A stretch of DNA of 64,000 nt, taken from assembly GCA_024409235.1 (NCBI GenBank), contig JAKSUA010000007.1:1-64000 (forward strand), read 5' to 3'. Below the pieces are notes generated by a model. The model was not told where the DNA came from, made no database searches, and saw only the letters and a program-made list of their open reading frames with translations. The DNA is from Bacteroidales bacterium. GTDB taxonomy: Bacteria > Bacteroidota > Bacteroidia > Bacteroidales > UBA1715. A program made the position numbers and the translations under genes. Shown piece after piece: positions 55,969-64,000 of this stretch; the stretch's first letter is position 1; each line of letters starts with the position of its first letter.

Positions 55969-56006
55969 CTGACAGAGTGTCGGTTTTTGATTGGCAGAAC
56001 TGACAA
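55969..56006 (-). promoter_or_regulatory. Candidate heat-shock operator for htpG
   Basis: Two adjacent imperfect palindromes: CTGACA-GAG-TGTCGG (55969-55983) and TTGGCA-GAAC-TGACAA (55991-56006), both with a TGACA/TGTCA core. On the htpG strand they lie 70-110 bases before the start codon and just upstream of a one-mismatch -7 box (AAGATTTG, 55959-55966). Binding protein unknown; this is a candidate from pattern only. Confidence 0.35.
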
Positions 56007-56077
56007 GGATGATAAAATGACGATGAACACTTCGGAAACTAAAATGATTTTACCGTATTTTTTAACATGCTTTTTTG

Positions 56078-56085
56078 TATCTTTG
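56078..56085 (+). promoter_or_regulatory. -7 box of the GH8 giant gene
   Basis: TATCTTTG, exact TAnnTTTG match, 75 bases before ATG 56160. The resulting leader contains a strong hairpin. Confidence 0.65.
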
Positions 56086-56112
56086 TAGGATAAAAACTAC
56101 TGTAAAATATGT

Positions 56113-56143
56113 CGTAACTTTTCGGTGATAAAAAAAAGTTACG
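56113..56143 (+). promoter_or_regulatory. 5' leader hairpin of the GH8 giant gene
   Basis: Perfect 10-base arms CGTAACTTTT and AAAAGTTACG with an 11-base loop, located between the -7 box and the start codon, 16 bases before the ATG. It lacks a T-tract. It could affect mRNA stability or translation; no leader peptide was seen. Confidence 0.45.
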
Positions 56144-56159
56144 TGTGTAAAAATAAAAG

Positions 56160-59100
56160 ATGATGAAAAAAATATATCTATTGGGCTTGCTATGCACAAT
56201 TTTTGCTATAAATGTGTTTTCACAGGCATTAACGTACAATCCTTCTCTCTTTATAAAAACAGAAATAAATGTTGGAAATCCGGCATATCCGTTCCCTCAA
56301 TTCTTAGAGTACAAGGGGGGTGGAAAGTCTTTGGCGAAGTATAATGCAGAAGGTGTTACGCACGCGGATATGGAAAAAACGATGCGTGAGGCATACGAAA
56401 TTATGATGCACCGTTGTCGCTATATGGGTGGTACGCACTGTGGTGTGCCATACATTACATTTAACCATGAAAGTGTTCCGGGTAACTATGGAACATTCGT
56501 ATCCGAAGGTGATGGTTATGCATTGCTTGCAGCTGCAATTTTTGCAGATCAAAAGACATTCAATGGCTTGTACATGTGGATTCACGATAATCGTTTCAGT
56601 GGTGTGAAAAGATTTCAGGACGGCCGTGTGCTTCGTGCAACGGCGAATGATTATGCAGGTCCTTATTTGGCTGGATGGCAGTGTGATGAAACTACGACAA
56701 GTATGTCGCCTTCTCACTCGGCAACAGATGGTGACGTCGATATAGCGATGGCGATGCTGATTGCTTATAAACAATGGGGTGAGTGGATGAAGCACGATGG
56801 TGAGATTGTTAAAGATTATGCAGGAAATCCAATTTCATTAAAATACGAAACGCAACGTGTTGTAGGAGCTTTGGTTGACACGTTAGGACAATGGGATCCT
56901 GGAAGTGGAGCTTTGACGGGAGAACTATGTGGTGTTGTTGGTATTGACGGTTATGAAAAACGTGGAAACTCTTGGGGGGAATTAACTCGTTGGCGTTTTA
57001 CTGCAGAGGCTAATGCAATGTACCCTAATGTAAATGGACCATATAATGGAGGACCGAATCTATATGGAATATATGGAGGAAATTATATTGATTATGATGC
57101 TCCTTCGTACTTCGAGGAATTCTGGCGTTGGTTGAAAAATGGTGATGGAGTTGATGAAAACAATAAAGTGATGGCTCCGTGGGAAATCCATCAGTTTAAA
57201 CGTGCTGCGGCATCGGGTAACTGGCTGAACCAACAGGCGTATGAACAAGGTTATCAGGCGTCTATTGGTCAGGTTATGATGTCTGAGGATGGGAAACCAA
57301 CATTCTCTGTTTATGTGGGAGGTGAAGATTTCCGTTATCCATGGCGACATATGATGGATTATTTGTGGCATGGAAATGCAGATTATGATTGGGATCCAAA
57401 AACTCATCAGGTAATAGAAGGGAAAGTGAACAGATCTGAGTATGATATGGGGATGAGACATGCAGAACTGTTGAAAAATCCAACAAATGGTGGAAAACAA
57501 TTGTGTTCGAAAATGGGAGCATCTCCAGATCCTGGACAACCTTTATGGTTTGGTGTGTCTCAAATACCACAGCAATGGAACTTAGACGGTACAGTTGGGC
57601 AGGATTATCACACGGTATATTCTCCGGGTGCGGGTTCTCCAGCTGCTGTTATTTCAGGAGACTTGGATTTGTTGGCAGATATATATCGTCAGTGCGAATT
57701 GTTGTGGGATGGTAACAATACTGCTGCGAAGTTGGATCCTGAAGAAAGATATATCGGTAGCACTCCAAAATATTTCCATGGTTGGTTCCGTGTTCTTGGC
57801 TTATTAGTTTGTTCAGGAAATTTAGCTGCTCCTGAGGATATGAAACCGATTGCAAATATGAAAGTATATATGTCGGTAGATAAAACATACGCATACGAGG
57901 GCGATAAGGTTGGTTACACTGTTCAATATAGAAACTACGGAACTTTGGACGCCAAGGACGTAAAGATTCAAACTCCGCTTGATCCAGATTATACTTTTGT
58001 AAGTGCAACAAAAGGTGGTGTATATGATCCAGCAACGCATTCAATTACTTGGAATATAGGTACAGTTCCTGGTTTTAAAACAGGAGGGTTGGCTGCAACT
58101 CAGGATTCGGTTGCGTTTACGGTAAGAATAACAAGTTTGGAAAACTCGCGTGTATGCGAAACAAGTACAATTACAGGTTCAAATTTCGATGAATGGGTTA
58201 GTAACGAATATCCAAACCACGCAACATATACAATGGAACGCAACTGCGTAGATGTCTTGGCAAATCGTAGTTTGGTGTTGGAGAAAACGGCAAATAGAAC
58301 AGAATTGAATCCAAATGATGTTGTTACATTCACGGTTAATTTTGAAAATGTGTCGTCAGATGATGCATGGATGAATGGTGGGCGCGATAATGTTCGTTTG
58401 TCATATGGTAACTATTATATGCAGGGAAGTGCGTATCAATTTTATCATTTGTATCGTTTTTGGAATGATTCGTACGAGGCATATATAAATATGAGCAACT
58501 ATCGTTTGTCTTATTTTATGTATGACGCAGCTGCACAAGGTTTGTATGATGCAGCAAAAAATCCGACAGGATGGACATTTGTGGTGGATAACCAAAATGA
58601 CCTTGACAAATACGGATATAATCCAGAAACAGGACCGATTACTTTTGCTTACCAGAAAATTCCACAAGGAGAAGATGAATTTGGAAAATGGAATCAGCGT
58701 TTGATGATTCGTTTTGCCGATGTGTTGATGGCACCTTCTACTCATGTGTATGACAAATTGGATTCACAATATTTATTGCATAAAGGTGTTTGGGGACCAG
58801 GTTTTATTCGTGCTCGTTTGGCTTCGAATCCATATTCAGACTTGTCTACTCGTGTACAAGATGACTGGTCATTCTCTACGGATATTACGGCAAAAACTAT
58901 TGATGGTCAAGGTGAAACATTTACGTTGGTAACACCTTGTTGGGCAAATTACGATGATTTAGGTTACGAAATTGATAACTATTCTCGTCATACATGTAGT
59001 GCTCCAACATCTAAATTGAAAAATTTTGAAAGGGTTTTAGTTGAAGAATTCGATGGTTATACTTGGCGTCGTATTCAAGGTCGTGGACCGCTTCCTGGAA

Positions 59101-62100
59101 AAGAAGCTTATAATGTAACAATTGTTGATACAATACCTAAGGAATTGTCTTTCAAAGAATTTGTGACGAAAAAAGCTTTGGGGATAGAAGCAACATATAC
59201 GGCGGCTCCTGCAGGTGCTAATTACACAGGTATTGTAAAGTGGACAATCCCAGAAATGTTGGTAGGTGAGAGTGGAAAGCTTGTATATACTTGCGTGGCA
59301 AAAGATTTGGGCTGTCCAACAGTGGAAGATACATATTATATAAACGCTGCATGGATTTATTCCGACACGGATTCTCCAGATTCTTCTTCTGTGGAATTAA
59401 TGACAACATGTACAGATCTTCCTCCATATATTGAACCACAGACTTCGTTGTTTAAAACTGCTTCTCAGACAACGGCAACTGTTGGAGACGTGATTTCTTA
59501 TGAGGTAAAATATATAAATACAACAGGAACTATTGTGGATGAAGACTGTTCTTCGTCTGCAAACTGGATGGCTATGGGAGGAAAAACGCTTCCTAATCCA
59601 TCGGGAAGTAAATTCTCATTAAATACAAATGGTTCGAGTGCATATTTCTTTGGTCCGAAATATTCGTATGGTGAAAATGGTTCTGTGTATATTACATTTA
59701 GTGGATGTAATTCTACGACACAGGAATTGTATTTTGTTATGCGTTATGATAGTGGCATCCCTGGAACAGCATCATTTAAGGGCTTGGCTATGAAGTTGTT
59801 TATTAATAAGGACGGCAAGAATAATTTTGGATACGAATTGTATGATAATGGGACAATGGTTGCTCGAGAAGGAACATCTTGGCAGGATGCAATGCAATTT
59901 GCTGGAAGTAATACAAATCCAACATTCAAGTTCGTATTAAATGAAGATCATTTATATATGTATGTAAATGATGAAGAAAATGAGTGGACAAGTGTGATGA
60001 AAGATTGGAAAGGTCTTTCAAAAGGAGCAGGGTACTTTGGTATATATGTCAATAGTAATGGTAACGGAGCCACTGCCTTAGATAATTTCAAAACAGAATT
60101 GGATTATGCGTTTAATGTTACGTTGTATGATGAATTACCATCTGAGTTGACTGACATAAAAAATATTTCAGGTAACGGAAAACTTGCTTCAAATAAAATT
60201 ACCTGGCCTATGGTTGCAGGTCCAGTGAAACCAAATGAGGTAATAGCATATACATTTGATGCGACAGTAGATGAATGTAATAGTTTCATCAACAATTATG
60301 GATTGGCTGATGTGTATGGTCAGGAAACATTGAAAGTCGTAAATTCTGTGAAATGTGGCGCAACAATTTGTCCTGATGCTCCTGATGTTGTGTCTCCAAT
60401 TACATATTGTAAAGGTCAAACTGCTCCGTCATTAATTGCAGATGGAAAGAAATTAAAATGGTACGATGCTGATATGGAATTTCTTGCATCTGGAACCGGA
60501 CCTGTCCCATCAACGGAAAAAGTAGGCAGTTTTACATATTATGTTACTCAAACTGGTTCGTGTGAAAGTGATCCGTCGGAAATTGTGGTGGAAGTAATAG
60601 AAACAGAAAAACCAACAGTTGAAGACATAACATTATGTAAAAATGATATGAATGTTTCTGCATTGACAGCAGAAGGAGAGGATTTGAAATGGTATAATAG
60701 TGATGATGTTCAGTTGGATGCTGCACCAAAACCAGATGTCGCAGAAGAAGGTGATTTTTCTTTCTTTGTGACACAGACTGTGAACGAGTGTGAAAGTGAA
60801 AAGGCTGAAATCATTGTGACTGTAGGTGCTTTGGCAAAACCAACAGTAGAATCTCCTGTGAATTATTGTCAGGGATTGGAGGCTGAAGAATTGTCTGCAA
60901 CTGCAGATGGAGGTGTGTTGCAGTGGTATTCTGTTGCTATAAACGGTACAGCTTTAGCGTCAACTCCAGTGCCAAGTACGGAAAATGTAGGTTCTGTATC
61001 GTATTTTGTCTCACAAAAATCAGGAACTTGTGAAAGTGAACGTTCGGAAATTGTTGTCAATGTAAAATCTAATCCAGTAAGTTCAATTTCTGCAACTGCA
61101 GAATCTTATTGTGGGGATAATTCTCCTATAACATTGTCGATAGAACCGAAGGATAAAAACTTTGATATGTCAAGCGCTTCATATCAATGGTATATTGATG
61201 GAAGTAAGTCGGGTAGTGTGGAATCAATATCTGAAGCTCAAGCCGGAACATATTCTTGTGTTCTTTCGCTTGATGGCTGTTCTTATACTACGGAAGAAGT
61301 CACAATATCTCAATATGAAAATCCTACCTATACTATAACTGGTGCGGGAAGTTACTGCCCTGAATCGACAGAAAAAGAACCGGTTGTAATTACATTCACT
61401 TCTGGTGAAGCTCCGTTCTCTTTTACGGATGCGGTATTAGGTGAAGTCGTTTCAGAAACTAACGTTTATACAGTTGAGAATCCTAAGGGTGGAACATATA
61501 AAATATCTATTTTAAAGGATGCACATGAATGTTCTATGGTTGAGGTTGGCTCAAGTGTTACTGTTGAGGATTTAGAAACTCCAGATTTGACAATTTCATC
61601 AATTCCAGGAGTGTGCGCGGAAACAGAGTCGGTTGATATTAGTAAGTATGTTTCTGCTGGAAGGGAATCTGTTTCTTATTCAACAGACAAAGGAACTGTT
61701 AGTGCTGCTGGTATTCTAACAGGCTTGACAGCTGCTGGAGAATATAATGTATCCGTAACGGTTACAGGAAAAGTTGCTCCATATTGTACAAATACAAAAA
61801 TTGCTACAGTGACTGTATTCTCTTTACCTGAAATTGCATTTGAAGAAGAATTGTCAGTGTGTGCTGATGCTGATTTACAAATAAATCCAACTATTACAAC
61901 TGCTACGAGAAATTATTCTGTTGCATGGTCGGGAGATGCTGCTGAAAAATTAAATAGTAAAACGCTGATTCAACCAACGTTCAACGCTTCTGTCGAGAAT
62001 GAGGAAATATTTACATTGAATTTAACCGTTATAGATGAAAATAAATGTTCTTCTAAAGAGGCAACAACTGTAAAAGTTAATCCTGTTCCAACAGTTTCGT

Positions 62101-64000
62101 TGACAATGTCTGAAACAAGTTTTTGTGTTTCAGAATCAGAACCGCAGACAATAACAGCGAAGATTAGTCCAGAAGGAATAAAAGGAGATTATACTTGGGA
62201 GGCTGGAGATGCGGTAACTACTGCTAGTTCCGCAAAAATTACTCCAAGTTCTTGTCTGGTAGGAAAGAATGAAATAAAATATATGTTCGAAACAGAATCT
62301 GGTTGTGCTTCCGAATGGGCTGTACAGAACTTTACAGTGAAAGCATTGCCGGAAATTAGTCTTGCTCCAAGCAAAGCAGATATTTGTGTAAGTGGAGAAA
62401 ATAGTTCCGATGTAACAATGATTCCTTCTCAGTCTGTGGGAACATTTGAATATTCTATAAACAAAGGTACTATAGAAACAGATGGAACTTTTTCTGCATC
62501 AAACGGTGTAGGTGAGTATGAAATAACACTGACATATACAGGAACAAATTCTTGTCAGAATGTTGCAACAACAACGGTGACAGTACATAAATTGCCTCAG
62601 GTTTCGTTTGCAGAAACAAATCCTAAAAAAGCTTGTTACAACTCAACATTAGTAGAATTAACAGTGCAACCTTCAGTTGAATCAGCTGCTGCATATAGCT
62701 TTATAGGAACAGCGTCATCAACTACTTCAGATTTCAATCCTTCTGCAGCGGCAGTAGGGGAAAATACAATGACTTATATTTATACAGATGAAAATGGTTG
62801 TCAGAATTCTGCTTCTTGGATTATAAATGTGGAAAAAGTTGAGGCACCATCAATTGAGGCTCCAAATCCAAGAACTGTTACGGTGGAAGATGGAAATCTA
62901 TTGGATGTGACAACAATGAAAGCAGTACCAAGCGTCGTGACAGATAATTTGATTTGGCAAGATGCGTCTAGAATAAAGTTGGCTGATGGAGCAGAATATA
63001 CAAGTCCGGCAACAACGGAAGGTGTTTATCAGTTATTTGTGAAAGAATATAGAAATATAGAAGGCAATGATTGTTACAGCGATAGCACTCTTGCTACATT
63101 GGTTTTGTCTGACTGTAATGCAAAATCACCTATAGTTACAAATGAGAATGTTTGTGTTGGGGCAGGTGAAAATAATGAAGTAACAGTTACTTTAAATGCA
63201 AATTATGCAGGAGAATCTACGGGTAGAAAAATCTCTTGGTTCGCATCATCTGATAATATAGAAAGTCAAACTCCAATGGTGGCAGGAGACGATGTAACAA
63301 CATGGGAAACTGTGGTAAATACAGAACAAGCGGATGTGTTCACATTTTATGTTGCTGAGTATTCTTCGGATAAGGATTGTTGGTCTTTCCCAACGCCGAT
63401 AAGTGTTATAGTTAAACCGCTTCCAGAAATAGCAATAGAAGAGTTTACAAATAATGGAATCTTATGTTATTTTGAAGGTAGTTACTCTGCAGTGGGAACA
63501 ATTAATGGTGTTCGTTCTTCTGCGGGAACATGGTCGATAAAGGATGATGCTCTAGAAATTGGTGCAAATACAGGAGTAATTAGTACAAAATCGGCAGGAA
63601 AAACTGATGGAAATTATACGGCAGTATATACATACACGGATGGATTCGGATGTACTGGTTCTGGCGAAAAAGACTTTTCTGTAGAATATCCAGAAATACC
63701 AACATCTGACGGTTATCTTGGAATTGTAGCAGATCCAAAGCAAGTGTCAATTTCGGTGAACAAAACTTCTTTGGAAAAAGATGACGCTACAGTTCGTTGG
63801 TATGGAAGTGAGACTTCTACAACGGCTTCAGCAACAGGAAATAGCTGGAGTCCTGACTTTGATCCTTCATTTGTTCATACTGCAACATATTATTTGACTC
63901 AGGAAGTAAATGGTTGTGAGAGTGAAAAAGGAACTTCTTTGGTGAAAATTGTGGAATGTCCATTTGAAAAACCTGAACCTACAAAAGAGACTGTTTCTCA
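56160..64000 (+). CDS. Secreted giant glycoside hydrolase family 8 protein, incomplete at window end
   Basis: Open from ATG 56160 to the window end (over 2,610 codons), with no stop. Signal peptide about 1-23 (ends NVFSQA). The GH8 domain (about 70-560) has the likely acid Glu116 in VSEGDGYALLAAAIF and Asp190/Asp192 in ATDGDVDIAMAM, typical of family 8 endoglucanases, chitosanases and xylanases. Then come DUF11 domains (near 567, 702 and 1096). The last has a jelly-roll/concanavalin-like insert (about 1125-1310). From about 1400 on there are many Ig-like repeats with C-x-x-E-x-x-A/S endings (YYVTQTGSCESDPSEI and relatives). A type IX sorting domain is expected beyond the window. The substrate is a beta-glycan; which one is not clear. 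Confidence 0.85.
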   Translation, partial: MMKKIYLLGLLCTIFAINVFSQALTYNPSLFIKTEINVGNPAYPFPQFLEYKGGGKSLAKYNAEGVTHADMEKTMREAYEIMMHRCRYMGGTHCGVPYITFNHESVPGNYGTFVSEGDGYALLAAAIFADQKTFNGLYMWIHDNRFSGVKRFQDGRVLRATANDYAGPYLAGWQCDETTTSMSPSHSATDGDVDIAMAMLIAYKQWGEWMKHDGEIVKDYAGNPISLKYETQRVVGALVDTLGQWDPGSGALTGELCGVVGIDGYEKRGNSWGELTRWRFTAEANAMYPNVNGPYNGGPNLYGIYGGNYIDYDAPSYFEEFWRWLKNGDGVDENNKVMAPWEIHQFKRAAASGNWLNQQAYEQGYQASIGQVMMSEDGKPTFSVYVGGEDFRYPWRHMMDYLWHGNADYDWDPKTHQVIEGKVNRSEYDMGMRHAELLKNPTNGGKQLCSKMGASPDPGQPLWFGVSQIPQQWNLDGTVGQDYHTVYSPGAGSPAAVISGDLDLLADIYRQCELLWDGNNTAAKLDPEERYIGSTPKYFHGWFRVLGLLVCSGNLAAPEDMKPIANMKVYMSVDKTYAYEGDKVGYTVQYRNYGTLDAKDVKIQTPLDPDYTFVSATKGGVYDPATHSITWNIGTVPGFKTGGLAATQDSVAFTVRITSLENSRVCETSTITGSNFDEWVSNEYPNHATYTMERNCVDVLANRSLVLEKTANRTELNPNDVVTFTVNFENVSSDDAWMNGGRDNVRLSYGNYYMQGSAYQFYHLYRFWNDSYEAYINMSNYRLSYFMYDAAAQGLYDAAKNPTGWTFVVDNQNDLDKYGYNPETGPITFAYQKIPQGEDEFGKWNQRLMIRFADVLMAPSTHVYDKLDSQYLLHKGVWGPGFIRARLASNPYSDLSTRVQDDWSFSTDITAKTIDGQGETFTLVTPCWANYDDLGYEIDNYSRHTCSAPTSKLKNFERVLVEEFDGYTWRRIQGRGPLPGKEAYNVTIVDTIPKELSFKEFVTKKALGIEATYTAAPAGANYTGIVKWTIPEMLVGESGKLVYTCVAKDLGCPTVEDTYYINAAWIYSDTDSPDSSSVELMTTCTDLPPYIEPQTSLFKTASQTTATVGDVISYEVKYINTTGTIVDEDCSSSANWMAMGGKTLPNPSGSKFSLNTNGSSAYFFGPKYSYGENGSVYITFSGCNSTTQELYFVMRYDSGIPGTASFKGLAMKLFINKDGKNNFGYELYDNGTMVAREGTSWQDAMQFAGSNTNPTFKFVLNEDHLYMYVNDEENEWTSVMKDWKGLSKGAGYFGIYVNSNGNGATALDNFKTELDYAFNVTLYDELPSELTDIKNISGNGKLASNKITWPMVAGPVKPNEVIAYTFDATVDECNSFINNYGLADVYGQETLKVVNSVKCGATICPDAPDVVSPITYCKGQTAPSLIADGKKLKWYDADMEFLASGTGPVPSTEKVGSFTYYVTQTGSCESDPSEIVVEVIETEKPTVEDITLCKNDMNVSALTAEGEDLKWYNSDDVQLDAAPKPDVAEEGDFSFFVTQTVNECESEKAEIIVTVGALAKPTVESPVNYCQGLEAEELSATADGGVLQWYSVAINGTALASTPVPSTENVGSVSYFVSQKSGTCESERSEIVVNVKSNPVSSISATAESYCGDNSPITLSIEPKDKNFDMSSASYQWYIDGSKSGSVESISEAQAGTYSCVLSLDGCSYTTEEVTISQYENPTYTITGAGSYCPESTEKEPVVITFTSGEAPFSFTDAVLGEVVSETNVYTVENPKGGTYKISILKDAHECSMVEVGSSVTVEDLETPDLTISSIPGVCAETESVDISKYVSAGRESVSYSTDKGTVSAAGILTGLTAAGEYNVSVTVTGKVAPYCTNTKIATVTVFSLPEIAFEEELSVCADADLQINPTITTATRNYSVAWSGDAAEKLNSKTLIQPTFNASVENEEIFTLNLTVIDENKCSSKEATTVKVNPVPTVSLTMSETSFCVSESEPQTITAKISPEGIKGDYTWEAGDAVTTASSAKITPSSCLVGKNEIKYMFETESGCASEWAVQNFTVKALPEISLAPSKADICVSGENSSDVTMIPSQSVGTFEYSINKGTIETDGTFSASNGVGEYEITLTYTGTNSCQNVATTTVTVHKLPQVSFAETNPKKACYNSTLVELTVQPSVESAAAYSFIGTASSTTSDFNPSAAAVGENTMTYIYTDENGCQNSASWIINVEKVEAPSIEAPNPRTVTVEDGNLLDVTTMKAVPSVVTDNLIWQDASRIKLADGAEYTSPATTEGVYQLFVKEYRNIEGNDCYSDSTLATLVLSDCNAKSPIVTNENVCVGAGENNEVTVTLNANYAGESTGRKISWFASSDNIESQTPMVAGDDVTTWETVVNTEQADVFTFYVAEYSSDKDCWSFPTPISVIVKPLPEIAIEEFTNNGILCYFEGSYSAVGTINGVRSSAGTWSIKDDALEIGANTGVISTKSAGKTDGNYTAVYTYTDGFGCTGSGEKDFSVEYPEIPTSDGYLGIVADPKQVSISVNKTSLEKDDATVRWYGSETSTTASATGNSWSPDFDPSFVHTATYYLTQEVNGCESEKGTSLVKIVECPFEKPEPTKETVS

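Noticed and set aside
56304-57539. Open minus-strand frames of about 160 codons
   Set aside because: They are antisense to the GH8 domain, whose catalytic motifs are in the plus-strand frame; Cys/His/Arg-rich antisense translation is typical of shadows.

Overview
The window is AT-rich DNA from a member of the Bacteroidetes, most likely Bacteroidales. The case rests on type IX secretion genes (sprA, porW/sprE, porX), secreted proteins with type IX C-terminal sorting domains, repeated Bacteroidetes-type -7 promoter boxes (TAnnTTTG) at sensible distances from genes, a long SecA with a C-terminal zinc motif, and a REP-associated transposase with CGTAGGGG-type palindromes. No rRNA, tRNA or CRISPR array was seen.

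Layout. 1-7.6 kb (minus strand): a secreted MORN-type repeat protein; an ilvD-ilvB-ilvN operon preceded by what looks like a complete translational attenuator (a 15-residue Val/Ile-rich leader peptide plus three mutually exclusive hairpins); an MbnP-like secreted protein; a MerR regulator. 7.7-16.4 kb: a type IX cargo sialate O-acetylesterase with duplicated carbohydrate-binding modules, then hisA and pnuC in the same direction, and a convergent 1,328-residue type IX cargo. 16.4-21.4 kb (minus): a TolC / adaptor / ABC ATPase / MacB-like permease export operon ending in tsaE. 21.4-28.7 kb (minus): porX, porW, rpmH, a glycosyltransferase-rsmG pair and a WbqC-family gene. 28.8-32.7 kb (plus): secA-rimM.

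32.7-35.2 kb is an accessory island: a wrecked FISUMP-type gene, a cluster of palindromes, a RAYT transposase gene and a RhuM-family gene. Each of these two genes lies between copies of one repeat, and each stop codon lies inside the repeat. 35.2-46.9 kb: a small secreted protein, then pdxA, ruvA, the giant sprA and a putative porin. 47-53.8 kb: a heterodisulfide-reductase-like operon (HdrC, HdrB, HdrA-like, HdrC-like and a membrane HdrE-HdrD-like fusion) closing with a leucyl aminopeptidase. It is interrupted by a decayed 23S intervening-sequence (S23) element. 53.9-64 kb: htpG (minus), then a glycoside hydrolase family 8 giant with DUF11 and many Ig-like modules that runs off the window end.

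How it fits together: SecA and the Sec signal peptides bring proteins to the periplasm, and SprA/PorW/PorX belong to the machine that exports the sorting-domain cargo encoded here (esterase, 1,328-residue protein, probably the GH8 giant). The most notable points are the ilv attenuator, the repeat-bounded RAYT/RhuM modules and the Hdr-like membrane complex with a degenerate HdrB site.
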